Positions 43,211-55,107 of a stretch of 64,000 nt of DNA are shown piece after piece. The DNA is taken from NCBI GenBank assembly GCA_039090855.1, contig CM076999.1:118419072-118483071 (forward strand), written 5' to 3'. Position numbers and translations under genes: made by a program. The stretch comes from Macrothele yani. Its lineage: Eukaryota > Arthropoda > Arachnida > Araneae > Macrothelidae. Within the stretch, counting starts at the first letter, position 1; each line of letters starts with the position of its first letter. The notes under the pieces are model-generated. The model did no database searches and was not told the DNA's origin. It saw nothing but the letters and a program-made list of their open reading frames with translations.

Positions 43211-44010
43211 GCTTTGCAGTCAGAACCAAACAGTCAGGGTGGTACACTTCTGCAGCTTTTTGCCAGGCGTACACTCTATCAGTGGTGGAAAACATGTGAA
43301 GAAAGATTCATCAGACTAGATGACATGTTTCTAATCTTACGCATCCTAGTTTTTATGCGCTTTGCACTACCTAGCATAGTGTTCTCCGTAGAGCCTTTTC
43401 ACTGGGTGGCCAGTCCAGCTAATTTTCTCTACCGCCCACTTAAATTTCCTTTAATGAACATTTTTACAATGCACATAATAGTAAGAGTCGAAAACTTATT
43501 CCCACATACACCATAAATATTGGTGAAAACTGCCTGAAATCTGTGTGTTGAATATGATTTGCCAGTAAGTACTCAATTTTTTACCATTTTTTTTACAATT
43601 TTCTAATGTTGTTTATCTTGTCATGTTACATTAATGCCTATCACACCACTAAAGATGTTTAATAAGTATAATAATGTTAAGCAAAACAACATCCTTTTTT
43701 TTTTATTGGGGAAGGGATCGTTAAAAGTACCACTCAGCTGTAAAAGAAAATCTGGGGAGAACACCTGCACATTTTGTTGCATTGATGCTTGTAATCACGG
43801 ATTTCTAGATTGCAGCATGGCCATAAATACCTGCATGATGGAGTTCCCAATGAAGTGTTATGATGGAAATCAGATCATTATGACTGGTGCTACAATTTGC
43901 AGTGCGGTGATCTTGTGCCTCTGTTCATCCATGCCAGCACTCACCTATCCCTACCTGACATCTTCGTACGTTGTCCACAATTTGCACGTTTGGAGGTAAC
44001 GCCGTGACAT
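43211..44010 (-). pseudogene. Tc1-C transposase, middle part
   Basis: Minus strand. At 43960-43990 HGVTSKRANCGQ, then TKMSGRDR; at about 43780-43880 ISIITLHWELHHAGIYGHAA and KSVITSINATKCAG; at about 43260-43320 SDESFFTCF (first catalytic Asp); then DRVYAWQKAAEVYHPDCL and GAMSWHSLGPLVIL. These are the linker and catalytic start of a Tc1 transposase in the right order, separated by a stretch (about 43340-43740) I cannot align. Array B (HTH) precedes it and array A (catalytic) follows it. Confidence 0.75.
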
Positions 44011-44020
44011 TTTTCATAGG

Positions 44021-46430
44021 TAGTCATAATCTTTGATACAGTTCCTTGTGTTACACCTACTATTTCTGCAGTTCTAGTTACTGAAGCTTCTGCATGACAT
44101 GCACCAATGATCATACCTTATACGAGGTAGTCATAATCTTAGATACAGTTCCTCATGTTACACCTACTATTTTTCACATTCTAGTTATTGAAGCTCCTGC
44201 ATGACACACACCAATGATCATACCTTTTCTGAGGAAGTCATAATCTTTGATACAGTTCCTGGTGTTACACCTACTATTTCTGCAGTTCTAGTTGCTGAAG
44301 CTCCTGCAAGACACGCACCAATAATCATACCTTATACAAGGTAGTCATAATCTTTGATACAGTTCCTGATGTTACACCTACTATTTCTGCCATTCTAGTT
44401 ACTGAAGATCCTGCATGACATGCACAATGATCATAACTTTTATGAGGTAGTCATAATCTTTGATACAGTTCCTTGTGTTACACCTACTATTTCTGCAGTT
44501 CTAGTTACTGAAGCTCCTGCAAGACACGCACCAATGATCATACCTTTTCTGAGGTAGTCATAATCTTTGATACAGTTCCTTGTGTTACACCTACTATTTC
44601 TGCAGTTCTAGTTACTGAAGCTCCTGCAAGACACGCAGCAATGATCATACCTTATATGAGGTAGTCATAATCTTAGATACAGTTCCTCATGTTACACCTA
44701 CTATTTTTCACATTCTAGTTATTGAAGCTCCTGCATGACACACACCAATGATCATACCTTTTATGAGGTAGTCATAATCTTTGATACAGTTCCTTGTGTT
44801 ACACCTACTATTTCTGCAGTTCTAGTTACTGAAGCTCCTGCAAGACACGCACCAATGATCATACCTTTTCTGAGGTAGTCATAATCTTTGATACAGTTCC
44901 TGATGTTACACCTACTATTTCTGCCATTCTAGTTACTGAAGCTCCTGCATGACACACACCAATGATCATACCTTTTCTGAGGTAGTCATAATCTTTGATA
45001 CAGTTCCTTGTGTTACACCTACTATTTCTGCAGTTCTAGTTACTGAAGCTCCTGCAAGACACGCAGCAATGATCATACCTTATATGAGGTAGTCATAATC
45101 TTAGATACAGTTCCTCATGTTACACCTACTATTTTTCACATTCTAGTTATTGAAGCTCCTGCATGACACACACCAATGATCATACCTTTTATGAGGTAGT
45201 CATAATCTTTGATACAGTTCCTTGTGTTACACCTACTATTTCTGCAGTTCTAGTTACTGAAGCTCCTGCAAGACACGCACTAATGATCATACCTTTTCTG
45301 AGGTAGTCATAATCTTAGATACAGTTCCTGATGTTACACCTACTATTTCTGCCATTCTAGTTACTGAAGCTCCTGCATGACACACACCAATGATCATACC
45401 TTTTCTGAGGTAGTCATAATCTTTGATACAGTTCCTTGTGTTACACCTACTATTTCTGCAGTTCTAGTTACTGAAGCTCCTGCAAGACACGCAGCAATGA
45501 TCATACCTTATATGAGGTAGTCATAATCTTAGATACAGTTCCTCATGTTACACCTACTATTTTTCACATTCTAGTTATTGAAGCTCCTGCATGACACACA
45601 CCAATGATCATACCTTTTATGAGGTAGTCATAATCTTTGATACAGTTCCTTGTGTTACACTTACTATTTCTGCAGTTCTAGTTACTGAAGCTCCTGCAAG
45701 ACATGCACCAATGATCATACCTTTTATGAGGTAGTCATACAGTGGCGCCCATATGAGTACTTCTAGGGGGGGGGGGCTAAGAAAAATTCTTACCTCCTTC
45801 AAGGTTGTCAAACATTTTAATAAATGTACAAGACTCTAAAATACAAGAAAAAAAAATTGATAATCAATCATTAATATCTTATTATTTAAAAAAATGCTTC
45901 AAAAAAAGGTTTTGTCTATTTAAGTGTTTTAAATTCAAGAAAAATTTGGCTACACCAACTGCTAGGGGGTCGGCCCCCCATATGGGCGCCTTTTTAGTCA
46001 TAATCTTGGATACAGTTCCTCGTGCTACACCTACTATTTCTGCAGTTCTAGTTAATAAAGATCCTGCATGACATGAACCAATGATCATACCTTTTATGAG
46101 GTAGTCATAATCTTGGATACAGTTCCTCGTGTTACACCTACTATTTCTGCCATTCTAGTTACTGAAGTTCCTGCAAGACATGCACCAATGATCATACCTT
46201 TTCTGAAGTAGTCATAATCTTTGATATAGTTCCTCATGTTACACCTACTATTTCTGCCGTTCTAGTTACTGAAGCTCCTGCAAGGCATGCACCAATGATC
46301 ATACCTTTTATGAGGTAGTCATAATCTTGGATACAGTTCCTCGTGTTACACCTACTATTTCTGCAGTTCTTGTTACTGAAGCTCGTGCAAGACATGCATC
46401 AATGATGATGCCTTCTTTGAGGTCACCAAG
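44021..46430 (-). repeat. 107-bp tandem array from Tc1 HTH coding sequence, with 428-bp higher order
   Basis: About 21 units; starts at 44448, 44555, 44662 and on to 45732 are spaced exactly 107 bases. On the minus strand a unit reads GMIIGACLAGASVTRTAEIV then SVTQGTVSKIMT, the helix-turn-helix of a Tc1-like transposase. Variant units with TCCTCATGTT and TTTTTCACATTCTAGTTATT recur at 44662, 45090 and 45518, every fourth unit, so the array has a 428-base higher-order period. It is interrupted at 45740-45994 by a MITE. Because 107 is not a multiple of three, no long protein results. Confidence 0.92.
45740..45994. mobile_element. hAT-type MITE inside the 107-bp array
   Basis: Flanked by TAGTCATA on both sides (45732-45739, 45995-46002), an exact 8-base duplication. 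Inner inverted ends GGCGCCCATATG. About 255 bases, AT-rich inside. The array resumes in register after it. Confidence 0.85.
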
Positions 46431-47791
46431 ATCTGACATTGACGACAATTACTCCAACACAGCTTATTCACCTATGACTGTGGCACTGCTATATGATAGT
46501 TGACATCGTACTTCACCCCTTTATACACCTCATATTGTAAGTGATGTCGTTCCTGTGACTTCCATACAGTGAGTTACATGTACTCCAGTTGCAGTTGGAG
46601 TTTCTACTATTTTGATAAACCCCTGTACTTATTTAGGGAATCATTTAAATAGAATAATGTCTTAAAAATTCTACAAAAAGTAAAGAAACATTACAAAATA
46701 ACCTGAATACCATTAGTGTCTACAGCAAAGGTTCCTAACCTTTTTTAATTCAGGAACCCCTTTTAACGTTATATTATTATCGTGAACCCAAGGATTTTTC
46801 TGCAAATAACACCTTGTGGGAGTGAATAGCTCTTACCTTTCATAAATGAAAAGCCAAATTTAATATAATCTTCACTGTATTTCCTCTTTTTAGTACTACA
46901 TGTAATGCCAATTTCTTGAACATCTTTAAGCAATGTTTTTGAATTTTTGCCAGCTGAATGCATTTTATGGGATTTCAGAAGATCACCTTGCAGCACATTT
47001 AAAAAAAATTAATTCATTTTTTTGCTTCTCATTATCATGTTTTACCATGGTTCCAGTCTTCAACCAGTGATCCATGATTTCACAGTAAAACATTACTAAT
47101 GGCAGTTTTTTCTGTCTTCAAGTTTAAAGTTTTCATAAGCTCCTACAACCCCAATGCTACCTTAACAATGCATGAACTTTCGATGCTCTGAGAGTTTCAG
47201 TGAACAACAGCAGCACATGAGCACTCTGCAAGGTCATGCCACATGCTAAACATTAACCGATTTCTTTCTACACCAGAGTCAGGTTAATGAACTATTCCAT
47301 GACCCTGTGATGTCATGGAGTTGTCTTTCCCTCGCTGCAGGTGTCCTTCACACACAGATGTTTTTGTAACGTAACACAGCACGATCACCCTCTCATGCAT
47401 GTTGGCCATGTAAGCACACGTGTCCCAAACATCTGCAAAAAATAATTAAACTGTTACTGCATTTCAACTTACTTGCAGTTTAAAAACATACCTTTATTGT
47501 AATTTTAGGGAGATGCCATTGCAGAATTTGTGCTGTGAACCCCTTGGAATTCCTGGGGCATTTTGCACAACCAAATATTTCCCACCAAATGGGAACTGTT
47601 GGTCTACAGGAATACCTAAATTTCACGATTGATCGAGATTTCAACTGCAGACACCGACAGATATTACACAAGCAAACATTCCCCCTGTTGTGTTCCTGGA
47701 CTTTAAAAATTCATTATAAACTACTTTTCTTTGATGCTTAATTCCCATCAATTCCTTCTTTTGAGAAGCCAAACTTTTATGGTCTCAGAAA
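46431..47791. other. Spacer with a possible hAT remnant
   Basis: 46723 onward reads CAGCAAAGGTTCCTAACCTT followed by TCAGGAACCCCTTTTAACG, like the ends of common Charlie-type hAT elements; GAACCCCTTGGAATTCCTGG at about 47537 may belong to it. No paired end or coding part was identified. Confidence 0.35.
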
Positions 47792-48740
47792 TACAGTAGA
47801 ACCTTGATAACTCGACTCAATGTGGACTGAACAGATGTCAAGTTACGAAAATGTGGAATTTTCTGGACTCCAGAGTGAATTATGCAGAACTTATAGTACA
47901 CTTTGCTACACATTAGTATTATTATTATACACATTTAATACATACAGAGGGAAAGAAAATTTATAATTTAACAAAAAATACAGTAATTGTGCTACAAAAG
48001 AAACATATGTAAAAAATATTTTTACCTCCAGACGAAGAAACTAGTCACTTTTGTATAAAAATCTGGTGATGCTGGATTGTCTGTCACACCCATTTTCTTT
48101 TTCGTGTTGTATCATCAGACAGAGGAATAAAATATCCATTGCAGAACCACCTTGCTCCTCGAAATAACGCACAGTATCTTCAACTGCCTTCAATCCTTCA
48201 TTGTGCATCATCTTTTTCCTTTTCCTTCATTTTCCATTTCGTCACCTTCCAATTCTTCGCCTTTTTCTTTTATCAGTGCAACAATTTCTTCATCTCCCAG
48301 AAGCTGATCATTTTCATCTTGTCTCATCTACTCATCAACATCACCGTCAATAGTTTTCTTGCATCCTGGAATTCTTTTTATTATGTCCACTAGCTCAGAA
48401 TCTTTGGTCTACTTTGGATTCTCTTAGAATTCATTTCCTGAATCATCAAGCAACTTTCTCCAGGAACAAACAAAGCTTATTGGCTGGATCGCATTCCAAG
48501 ATTAAACAATCCACCCCACTGCGTCCAGCAAGCCAATTTTCTTTAACTTTTCAATCATATTAAGGCCTTTATTGATAGCTAACAGTAGTGATGAAAGAAG
48601 TTTACACCTGTATGTTTTCTTTAGAGTTTTGAAAATGCCCTGATCCATTGGCTGGCATAAAGAAGTAATATTTGCAGGGAAAAATATGGTTTTGTGTGTG
48701 TGTGTGTGTGTGTGGGTGGGGGGCATTGAGTTTTCTGGAG
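47792..48740 (-). mobile_element. pogo/Tigger-like element, decayed
   Basis: Left end TACAGTAGAACCTTGATAAC is Tigger-like. The minus strand at 48502-48740 reads PANITSLCQPMDQGIFKTLK, then YRCKLLSSLL and LKKIGLLDAVGW, the end of the DDE domain of pogo/Tigger (CENP-B related) transposases. Lower coordinates (48110-48330) carry an acidic/Lys-rich tail in broken frames. Right boundary not found. A TG run at about 48694-48713 lies inside. Confidence 0.75.
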
Positions 48741-48833
48741 TGCCGAGTTTTCTGCATTATAATCACTCTGATTGGTGAAGGCAGAGGTAATGAGAAACAT
48801 TTGCTCCAGGCACATGGCATAATTTATTTGCAC

Positions 48834-49795
48834 ATAAATAACTACTTAGTGATTGGCCTTTCAATGGTAAACAGAAGAGTTATATAAGACTATCATTTTA
48901 TCAGTCTTCAACATGAATTTTTAATGCACACATTAAGAAACCATGCACCCAGAACTTAATATCATTTTCAGCAGCCACCCATAGTTCTTTGTGAGAAAAA
49001 GAACTGCACTTTTTCATTCAGAACAAATGAGTCAAAAAATTATTTTTGCTGTGGTCTCTTCTTAATAGAATGCTCTTCTGTATCACTAGTATTTATATAT
49101 GGGCATTTTACATCCTAGGTGAGCTATGAGCAGATCTATTCTTTATTGATGACAGTACATCTTAACAACACAAATACTTTTCTATTTTTTGAAATATTTC
49201 TGAAACGAAAATCACATAAATCTGTGACACAAATAAAAATTTTCATATTTAAAGCTGTGCCATCAAAACTCAAAGCCACATGGAATTACATGAGTGCACT
49301 AAAGCACTATCTTTTCTACTCACAAGAGATGGTTTAATATTACAATAAAAACTTTCAAATTATGAATTTTTACTTGTAATTATAATATTTGAATTCTTAC
49401 ATTTCAATTACTTTAAATTTGCATAAATATGTAAAAACACTGAGTGTACAAGACCTTTATTTTAATATATTTAAATTTATATTTGGTTGTGCAAAAATGG
49501 TGCAAAATATTCCAGAGCCAAAACCAAGTGTATCCCAAGTTCAGTCAATAAAAGTTGCTTCACAACATCACTTGATGCATTATGGAGTGATAGCATGCCT
49601 GCTGTATGTCTATCATATCAATACTGCTGCTTTTCAACTTTCACTGTCTACTGATTGTATCACCTATAAAAAAAAATTATTGCTGTAAGCAGCTGACCAG
49701 TTCTCCTAGTGGTTAGACTGGACTTGTAGTTTATACACAGCTATATTCAAAGTTTGATTACCTAAAATATAGTAAATAATATCTACTACAAAACT
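48834..49795. other. Nothing assigned
   Basis: AT-rich intronic sequence; a 99-codon plus frame at 49389-49688 has no recognisable features. Confidence 0.5.
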
Positions 49796-50009
49796 GCAAT
49801 GTGTGGCAACAAATGGGTAACAGTATTTTATATTAGCTTCCAAAATATATTAATGCTGCACAGCATGGCAACAAAAGTGTAACAGCATTTTATCATAATA
49901 TTCAAAACATATTAATGTTGCACAACATGACAACAAAAGGGTAACAGCATTTTATCTTAGTTTCCAAAGTATATTAATGCTACACAGCATGGAAACAAAA
50001 GGCTAATAG

Positions 50010-51079
50010 CAGGGATGTAGTTCTAAATAAAAAAAGTGCCTTAGCGGTGAATGGACTAGGAAAAATACCCTCAAATTTTTCAAAATCTGATTCGTTGGTT
50101 TTGTTATTTATTATTATTTTTTTAATTTTCGTGACTAATTACCAATATCAATTTATATTAAAACTGCGTAATCCGAGCAATTTTAAATAACAGGAAGAAA
50201 GTAAAGTGAGAGATATATGCTAAGATCATAAATTTTTTATTTAAACATGGCTCTGGTCATTCTATACGATTTTAAATATTTGGGAATATTTGTGAACTAT
50301 CAGAGTAACATCAATTCAATACGACTAATGCACTGTTTTTGCTAAGATTATGTGGTACATGAGGAAGATTTTTGTGTTACCCGTAAGGAGGCAGAAAGTG
50401 AGCTCAGGGGATTACTTTTATTGGAGCCGATACCAGTACTGGCGAGTCGTTTAATACGAATGTCCATCACTACCGTTTTCTCTCTGAGCACTGCAATCTT
50501 AACTCCAGTGAGTAGCCATCTCCTACAAATTTATTTTGACTGCCTTCTAGACAAAGGAGTTCACATTCTCTTTGTGATAGAATCTTATGATTTGTGGGAC
50601 ATCCTACTGTGTGTTATCCAACTATGTAGATCAATCTACACAGTACTTGTTGTTTGTTTATTTCTGGGTTTTGCAACTACCATGGGCAACTCATATGGAT
50701 ATAAGCAGTCACGGGTCCCTAATTTCAGGTCACTTGTTCCAGGGAAGAGGCATGACCAGCATCTTTGGCAATGCAACCCATCCGTGACTCATCCAAGGTT
50801 GGGACTCAGTTTTAGCTTGGAAGAGTAGACAGAAGCCTGCGCCTCAGACCATGGTACCACCAGAGTGGTCATTTCTGTGTATGATATTAGGTTAAGATAT
50901 GAGTATGTTTGAAATACAGAACACAGTTTTTCCTACTTTTACATACATGATCATTTTGAAAAGTTCCTTTGCCCAGATTCTCTTACCATGCAACAACAAA
51001 AAGTACCTTAGCGGTGCTAAGCCTAGAAAAATAGTGCCTTAGCTCCGCTAAGGTGCGCTAAGCCCCTTCTACATCACTG
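50010..51079. mobile_element. Non-autonomous hAT-type element in the minisatellite
   Basis: Ends CAGGGATGTAG and, inverted, CAGTGATGTAG; both continue into a GCCTTAGCGG-type block. Flanks GCTAATAG (50002-50009) and GCTAAAAG (51080-51087) match at 7 of 8 bases. A SINE sits at 50665-50872. No transposase found. Confidence 0.78.
50665..50872 (-). mobile_element. tRNA-derived SINE, copy 2
   Basis: Homologous to 41591-41797 over the body (CCATGGGCAACTCATATGGA, then GTCCCTAATTTCAGGTCACT on the plus strand). The A-box-like region (minus: CTCTGGTGGTACCATGGTCT) is recognisable; the B box is more decayed. Confidence 0.65.
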
Positions 51080-51240
51080 GCTAAAAGTATTTTACATTTG
51101 CTTCCAAAATGGGTAACAGTATTTTATATTAACTTTAAAGGTATATACCAAAGCTGCACAGCATTTTATCCTAGTATTCAAAATATATTAATGCTGCACA
51201 GCATAGAAATGAAAAGTTAACAGCATTTTACTTTAGTTTT

Positions 51241-51293
51241 GGTTGGTTGGTTGGCGTTTTATGGTGCAAGGGCCTCAAAGGGCCAAAGCACGC
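51241..51293 (-). mobile_element. 53-bp retroposon fragment with 13-bp target duplication
   Basis: Flanked by TTACTTTAGTTTT on both sides (51228-51240, 51294-51306). On the minus strand the insert ends CACCATAAAACGCCAA then CCAACCAACC, a retroposon 3' end with a CCAA tail. It is an extremely 5'-truncated copy of a SINE or LINE. Confidence 0.85.
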
Positions 51294-51555
51294 TTACTTT
51301 AGTTTTCAAAATATATTGATGTTGCATGGCAAGAATAGGGTAACACCGTTTCTTATAACACTTTTCTAAAATTTTATGCTGCACAGTAAGGCAAAAAATG
51401 GATAAAACTGTTTTATCTTAGTTTTTGAAACATACTGTAACACACTGCCATTTTATTTTGAATATGACAAAATCCAATTCTGGAAAACTTTTTTTTTTTT
51501 TTTAAAGTAATAACTTAGAACAAAATAAAGTACAGATATTATGGAGATCACTTGC

Positions 51556-51946
51556 CTTCTTTGCTGTCATTAGTCTCAGTTCTTTTGCCAGTTTGGCTAT
51601 CACAGGAAGAATTATTAGGTGTGGCTGTCTTTGGCGGTGGTGGTGGAGTCTGTGGCTTCACATTGTCATGAGGTATTTCTAGATCACCATTCTGCTTTTC
51701 ACTGGGTGGTGGTGGCTCTTCTGCAGCCTTAACGGCATTAGAAATGTCCTCATTAATGTCCTCGTTCAATTGCTGCCTTTGCTGTCTCTCTCTCTCCTCT
51801 TGCAATCTACGTTCTAGCAGCTGTTTCCTTTCCTGTTGACTGCGCTCACGCTGAAGTCTCCTTTCTTCTGCTTCCTTGAGGATTTCTTGCTGTCTCTTAA
51901 GCATTTTCTCTCTTGTAATTTTTGATATGGATATATTTGTATTATC
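51556..51946 (-). CDS. TOGARAM: TOGARAM-like exon, coiled coil and Pro-rich linker
   Basis: The acceptor is TTTTTAG then GATAAT. The exon is 391 bases and starts in phase 0. It reads DNTNISISKITREKM and then a charged Glu/Arg/Gln helix for about 45 residues (repeated ERRLQ and ERERQQ blocks), an acidic Asn/Asp stretch, and two Pro-rich patches (PPPPSEKQ and PPPPPKT). The 5' splice site is AAAGAAG then GCAAGT, a GC-AG intron rather than GT-AG; no usable GT donor keeps the frame here. Using GC leaves one base, which completes Gly with the next exon. The charged helix alone could also suggest a MAP7-like protein, but the phase chain favours the TOGARAM gene. Confidence 0.72.
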
Positions 51947-53480
51947 CTAAAAATTACACATTTGTTGTACATTACAATTCAGTAAAATTTGATGTGGAAT
52001 ATATTACATACTGATTTAAAAAACAACAACAGGTATTGTAAAACCATTTCACAAAGCAATTAGGTCTATGCATAAGTTTCCAATGATTCAGGAAGTGGAC
52101 TGTAAAAGCAAAGTCGTTGAACTTTTGCTAGAATTTCATGATGTTGGGGTAAGGTGGCAATACTGTGTTGAAAGATATATGTTGGTGGACAACCCACACA
52201 TCAAATTAGGTCAGGAACAGATCCAAAAGCTTACTGAGAGAAGAGGGGGTTTGCTCTGGTCAAAAAAAAAAAAAAAAAAAAAAGATAGTCTTTTCCATGG
52301 TTTATAAGCTTTTTCAATCAGAAAATTCCAGGACATTTCCAGGTGGATTTTTTACCAGGACATATGATCTAAACGCTCTTTTAAATATAGTGAAACCATA
52401 GGTCTATTCAACCTGTAACCTACAACAAACAACACCCTACATGCTTGGGCAAATTTAATACAGAATACAGAATGTTAAAACTGATGTCTGCTGCAGCTAA
52501 TCAGAAACTTAGAATCACAGATAAATACTGAAATACCAAAACTGTCACTGAAAATGTGATCAGGTTTAATATCAACTAAACTTTTATATACAGTATACTA
52601 CACTGATTTTGAGAAAACTTTGATTTTTCTACTTTGGCTTTAGTTCAAATTATTGAAGCAAATTACAGAATAAAAACAACAACAACATAAAACTCAAAAA
52701 TATGCAGGTATGTGGTATTACTCTTGAAATGCTTACATATACCACACTATCAATACATACAATACTATTTATATTTAATTATTCTGAAATAATGCTTACA
52801 TTGGAAATTTAAGGGTAAGAAAAGGTGAAATATTTGGAACTTTTTTCAAAGGACTAAAGGGACTGTTACTTCTTAAGTACATAACCATGGGAGCAAGTAT
52901 TTGTGTTACATTTTATTTAGGGAATGAATTTTCAACATAATATTGATGCTGTAGCTACTATGTCTTAAATTTGTACTCACCAGCAAACAAAGTATGCACA
53001 AAAATCTCCAACATGAAATGTAAGACAATAATGGGAAAACCTTAAATCAAAGGGCTGTCTGTGTACAACTGCATTCATTAGTGATCAAGGCAATTTAACT
53101 GGGCATGATTAGAAAACTAATTATAGAAGATGCAAAGTGATTACTTAGCTCAGAAAATACTAAGAAACAACTAGATTTAAGTTTCTGATATTAGAAAGCA
53201 ATCTGATTTTATGGCAAATTTTTATATAAAGCATTCTTTTTCAGTAAAGGTCAAAATAACGAACAAAAAAAAAAAAATCAGCTATGTGTAAAACACCAGC
53301 TACTTACTTTCACCAGTGGCTAAAAAGTATGCTATGAAAATTAACAAATGGTGCAAAAAAAAAAAAAACCAAAAAAAAAAAACCCAACATTTCCCATAGT
53401 AGAAGGAAGGTATTAGAGACAAAAAGATTTTCAAATCAAACAGTTAAAAGAAGAAATATAGAGGGAAACATGATATAACT
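51947..53480. other. Intronic DNA with one retroposon-like segment
   Basis: A plus frame at about 52068-52307 (starting MHKFPMIQEVDCKSKVVELL) ends in an A21 run at 52261-52282, as in a retroposed fragment; source unknown. The rest has A-runs near 53266 and 53356 and no recognised feature. Confidence 0.4.
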
Positions 53481-54047
53481 CTATGCCTTTTAGCGGAAGA
53501 ATTTTACATAATGGAAAAGTTGAAAACTGGTGAAAAGTATTCTTCATAGTAAAAGCTATGCTAAGAAAAAATAACTTTTCAAATACATCTCCTGGGAGCA
53601 GAGATAGCAAGAAAAATGTTTTGACCTTTACATCCCCTAGGAGGAAAGCTGTACATTATTTGAAGAGGATCTTCTTATTGTAGCAAAAATCTTATTCACC
53701 CTCCATCTTTATTGCAGCGAATGGCATACAGGAAAAAAAGAAATTTCTCAATAGGGTTTTTAAAGAAGAGATAGGCTGCAAACGGAAGTACACGAACAAC
53801 ACCTAGTTGCAGAATTGTGAACCACAAACCTCCTCAAATACAGACCTAAATTCTTCCATAAGGCAAATGGTATCTGGTATTAAAATAATTTTTTGAATCG
53901 GACATTTAGAAGTACAAATATTGAGAAAAATAGATTAAATATTTGCACCCCCTAGCGGCGAAATTGTGAATTATTTTGGGAAGAAAATAGTTTTCAATTG
54001 GGTTTTTAGTTCCGCAGATATTGCTGTAAATGGAAAACATGAAATTA

Positions 54048-54062
54048 CGCCCTCTAGTGGCG
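54048..54062 (-). promoter_or_regulatory. CTCF-like motif (unit d)
   Basis: On the minus strand CGCCACTAGAGGGCG agrees with the animal CTCF core consensus CCA-S-YAG-R-GGC at all key positions. Binding is not shown. Confidence 0.4.
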
Positions 54063-54350
54063 CACTTGTGCATTAAGAATTATTTGAGTTTATATGAGAA
54101 ACATTTCACACCACAAATGTTCTCCAACAAAGAAATAATTTTTTAAATTGGACTCCTAGAAACAGAGATATGGACAAAAATAAGATATACATGTGCGTCC
54201 CCCGGTGGAAAAATTATGCACTATTTTACGCAGGATGTATTCTCAAAAAGTTTTCCGAAGTGAGCAGTATCGGTTTACGGGGGAATTTTTTCAATCAAGT
54301 TTCCAGCTCAGATTCTGTTACAAATACATCAGAAGCAAAAATAAACACTT

Positions 54351-54365
54351 ACGCCCCCTGGTGGC
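54351..54365 (-). promoter_or_regulatory. CTCF-like motif (unit f)
   Basis: On the minus strand GGCCACCAGGGGGCG is the classic high-affinity form of the CTCF core. It lies 303 bases from the motif at 54048, about two repeat units away. Confidence 0.45.
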
Positions 54366-55107
54366 CAAACCATTCTTTACCAAAAATGAGAAATTATATG
54401 CAAAACATTTCCACCCAAGAGCTATCTCCGACGCAGGAAGAATTTTTCAAATCGGACTTTTAGAAGCGCAGATATTGGGAAAATCGCAATTTACCATTAC
54501 GCTCTCTAACGGAAAATGTATGCATTATTTGAAAAAGGGAGTGTAACTAAAATAGTATTCGATATAAATGTCATCGAAAGGAAAAATAATTTTTTCAATT
54601 GGATATTAAAATACAATGCATTATATGAAATACAATGCATTTTAAATTCAATACGATCTCCATTTGCGCCCTCTAGCAGTGAAGTCGTGCATCGAAAAAA
54701 ACCCAGAACGCATGGATCATGATTTTCACATTTTAAGCTTCCCAATACAAAGTATTTTACAAATTGAATTAATAATTGCAGAGATATGGTCTCGCTGGCC
54801 GGACAGACAAAGTTATAGCATAAGCATGACGCAAAAGATGTTAATAATAATGCCGACAAGAAAACCAACAGCCCCCGCCCCCTGCATTTTGCAAGTGGTA
54901 GGGAGGGAAATTTGTCACACATAACTTATGTCAGAAGAAAAATCCTCAACTACAAAACATCGCACAGGAACAAAAAGGCAGGAATGGATAAAATTCCAGG
55001 TACTCACATGTGGAGTCTGTGTTTTAAAATGTGATCATGTGGCGGCATGGAGTGGAATTACCTGTTGTTTCCTTGATGCTTGTTCAGGAGATTCCTCCAG
55101 AAATCTA

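Larger units (their letters stand above)
49796..51440. repeat. About 62-bp minisatellite, interrupted
   Basis: Phrases TATTAATGCTGCACAGCATG, then GCAACAAAAG, then GTAACAGCATTTTAT recur at about 62-base spacing (near 49806, 49868, 49930, 49992). They resume at 51080-51440 after an inserted hAT element. Units differ by several changes. Confidence 0.7.
53481..54820. repeat. About 150-bp tandem units carrying CTCF-like motifs
   Basis: A GCCCCCTAGTGGC-like motif followed by GAA(A/T)TTGTGCATTATTT and later AGAAGCGCAGATATTGGGAA recurs with starts near 53484, 53631, 53796, 53946, 54048, 54194, 54351, 54500 and 54666. The spacing is mostly 146-166 bases, once 102. Units are old (many changes between them). 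The conserved part of each unit is the motif itself. Confidence 0.72.

Noticed and set aside
44021..46430. Possible CRISPR-like array because of regular 107-bp spacing
   Set aside because: Whole units repeat without unique spacers, the genome is eukaryotic, and the units translate to a transposase HTH.
44021..46430. Possible repeat-domain protein
   Set aside because: 107 is not a multiple of three and frames do not continue from unit to unit.
48690..48715. TG run as a promoter or Z-DNA element
   Set aside because: Lies inside a decayed Tigger element; nothing else supports a regulatory role.
54506..54922. 138-codon minus-strand frame, Cys/Leu-rich
   Set aside because: Lies in the 150-bp repeat region and shows no recognisable family; open by chance.
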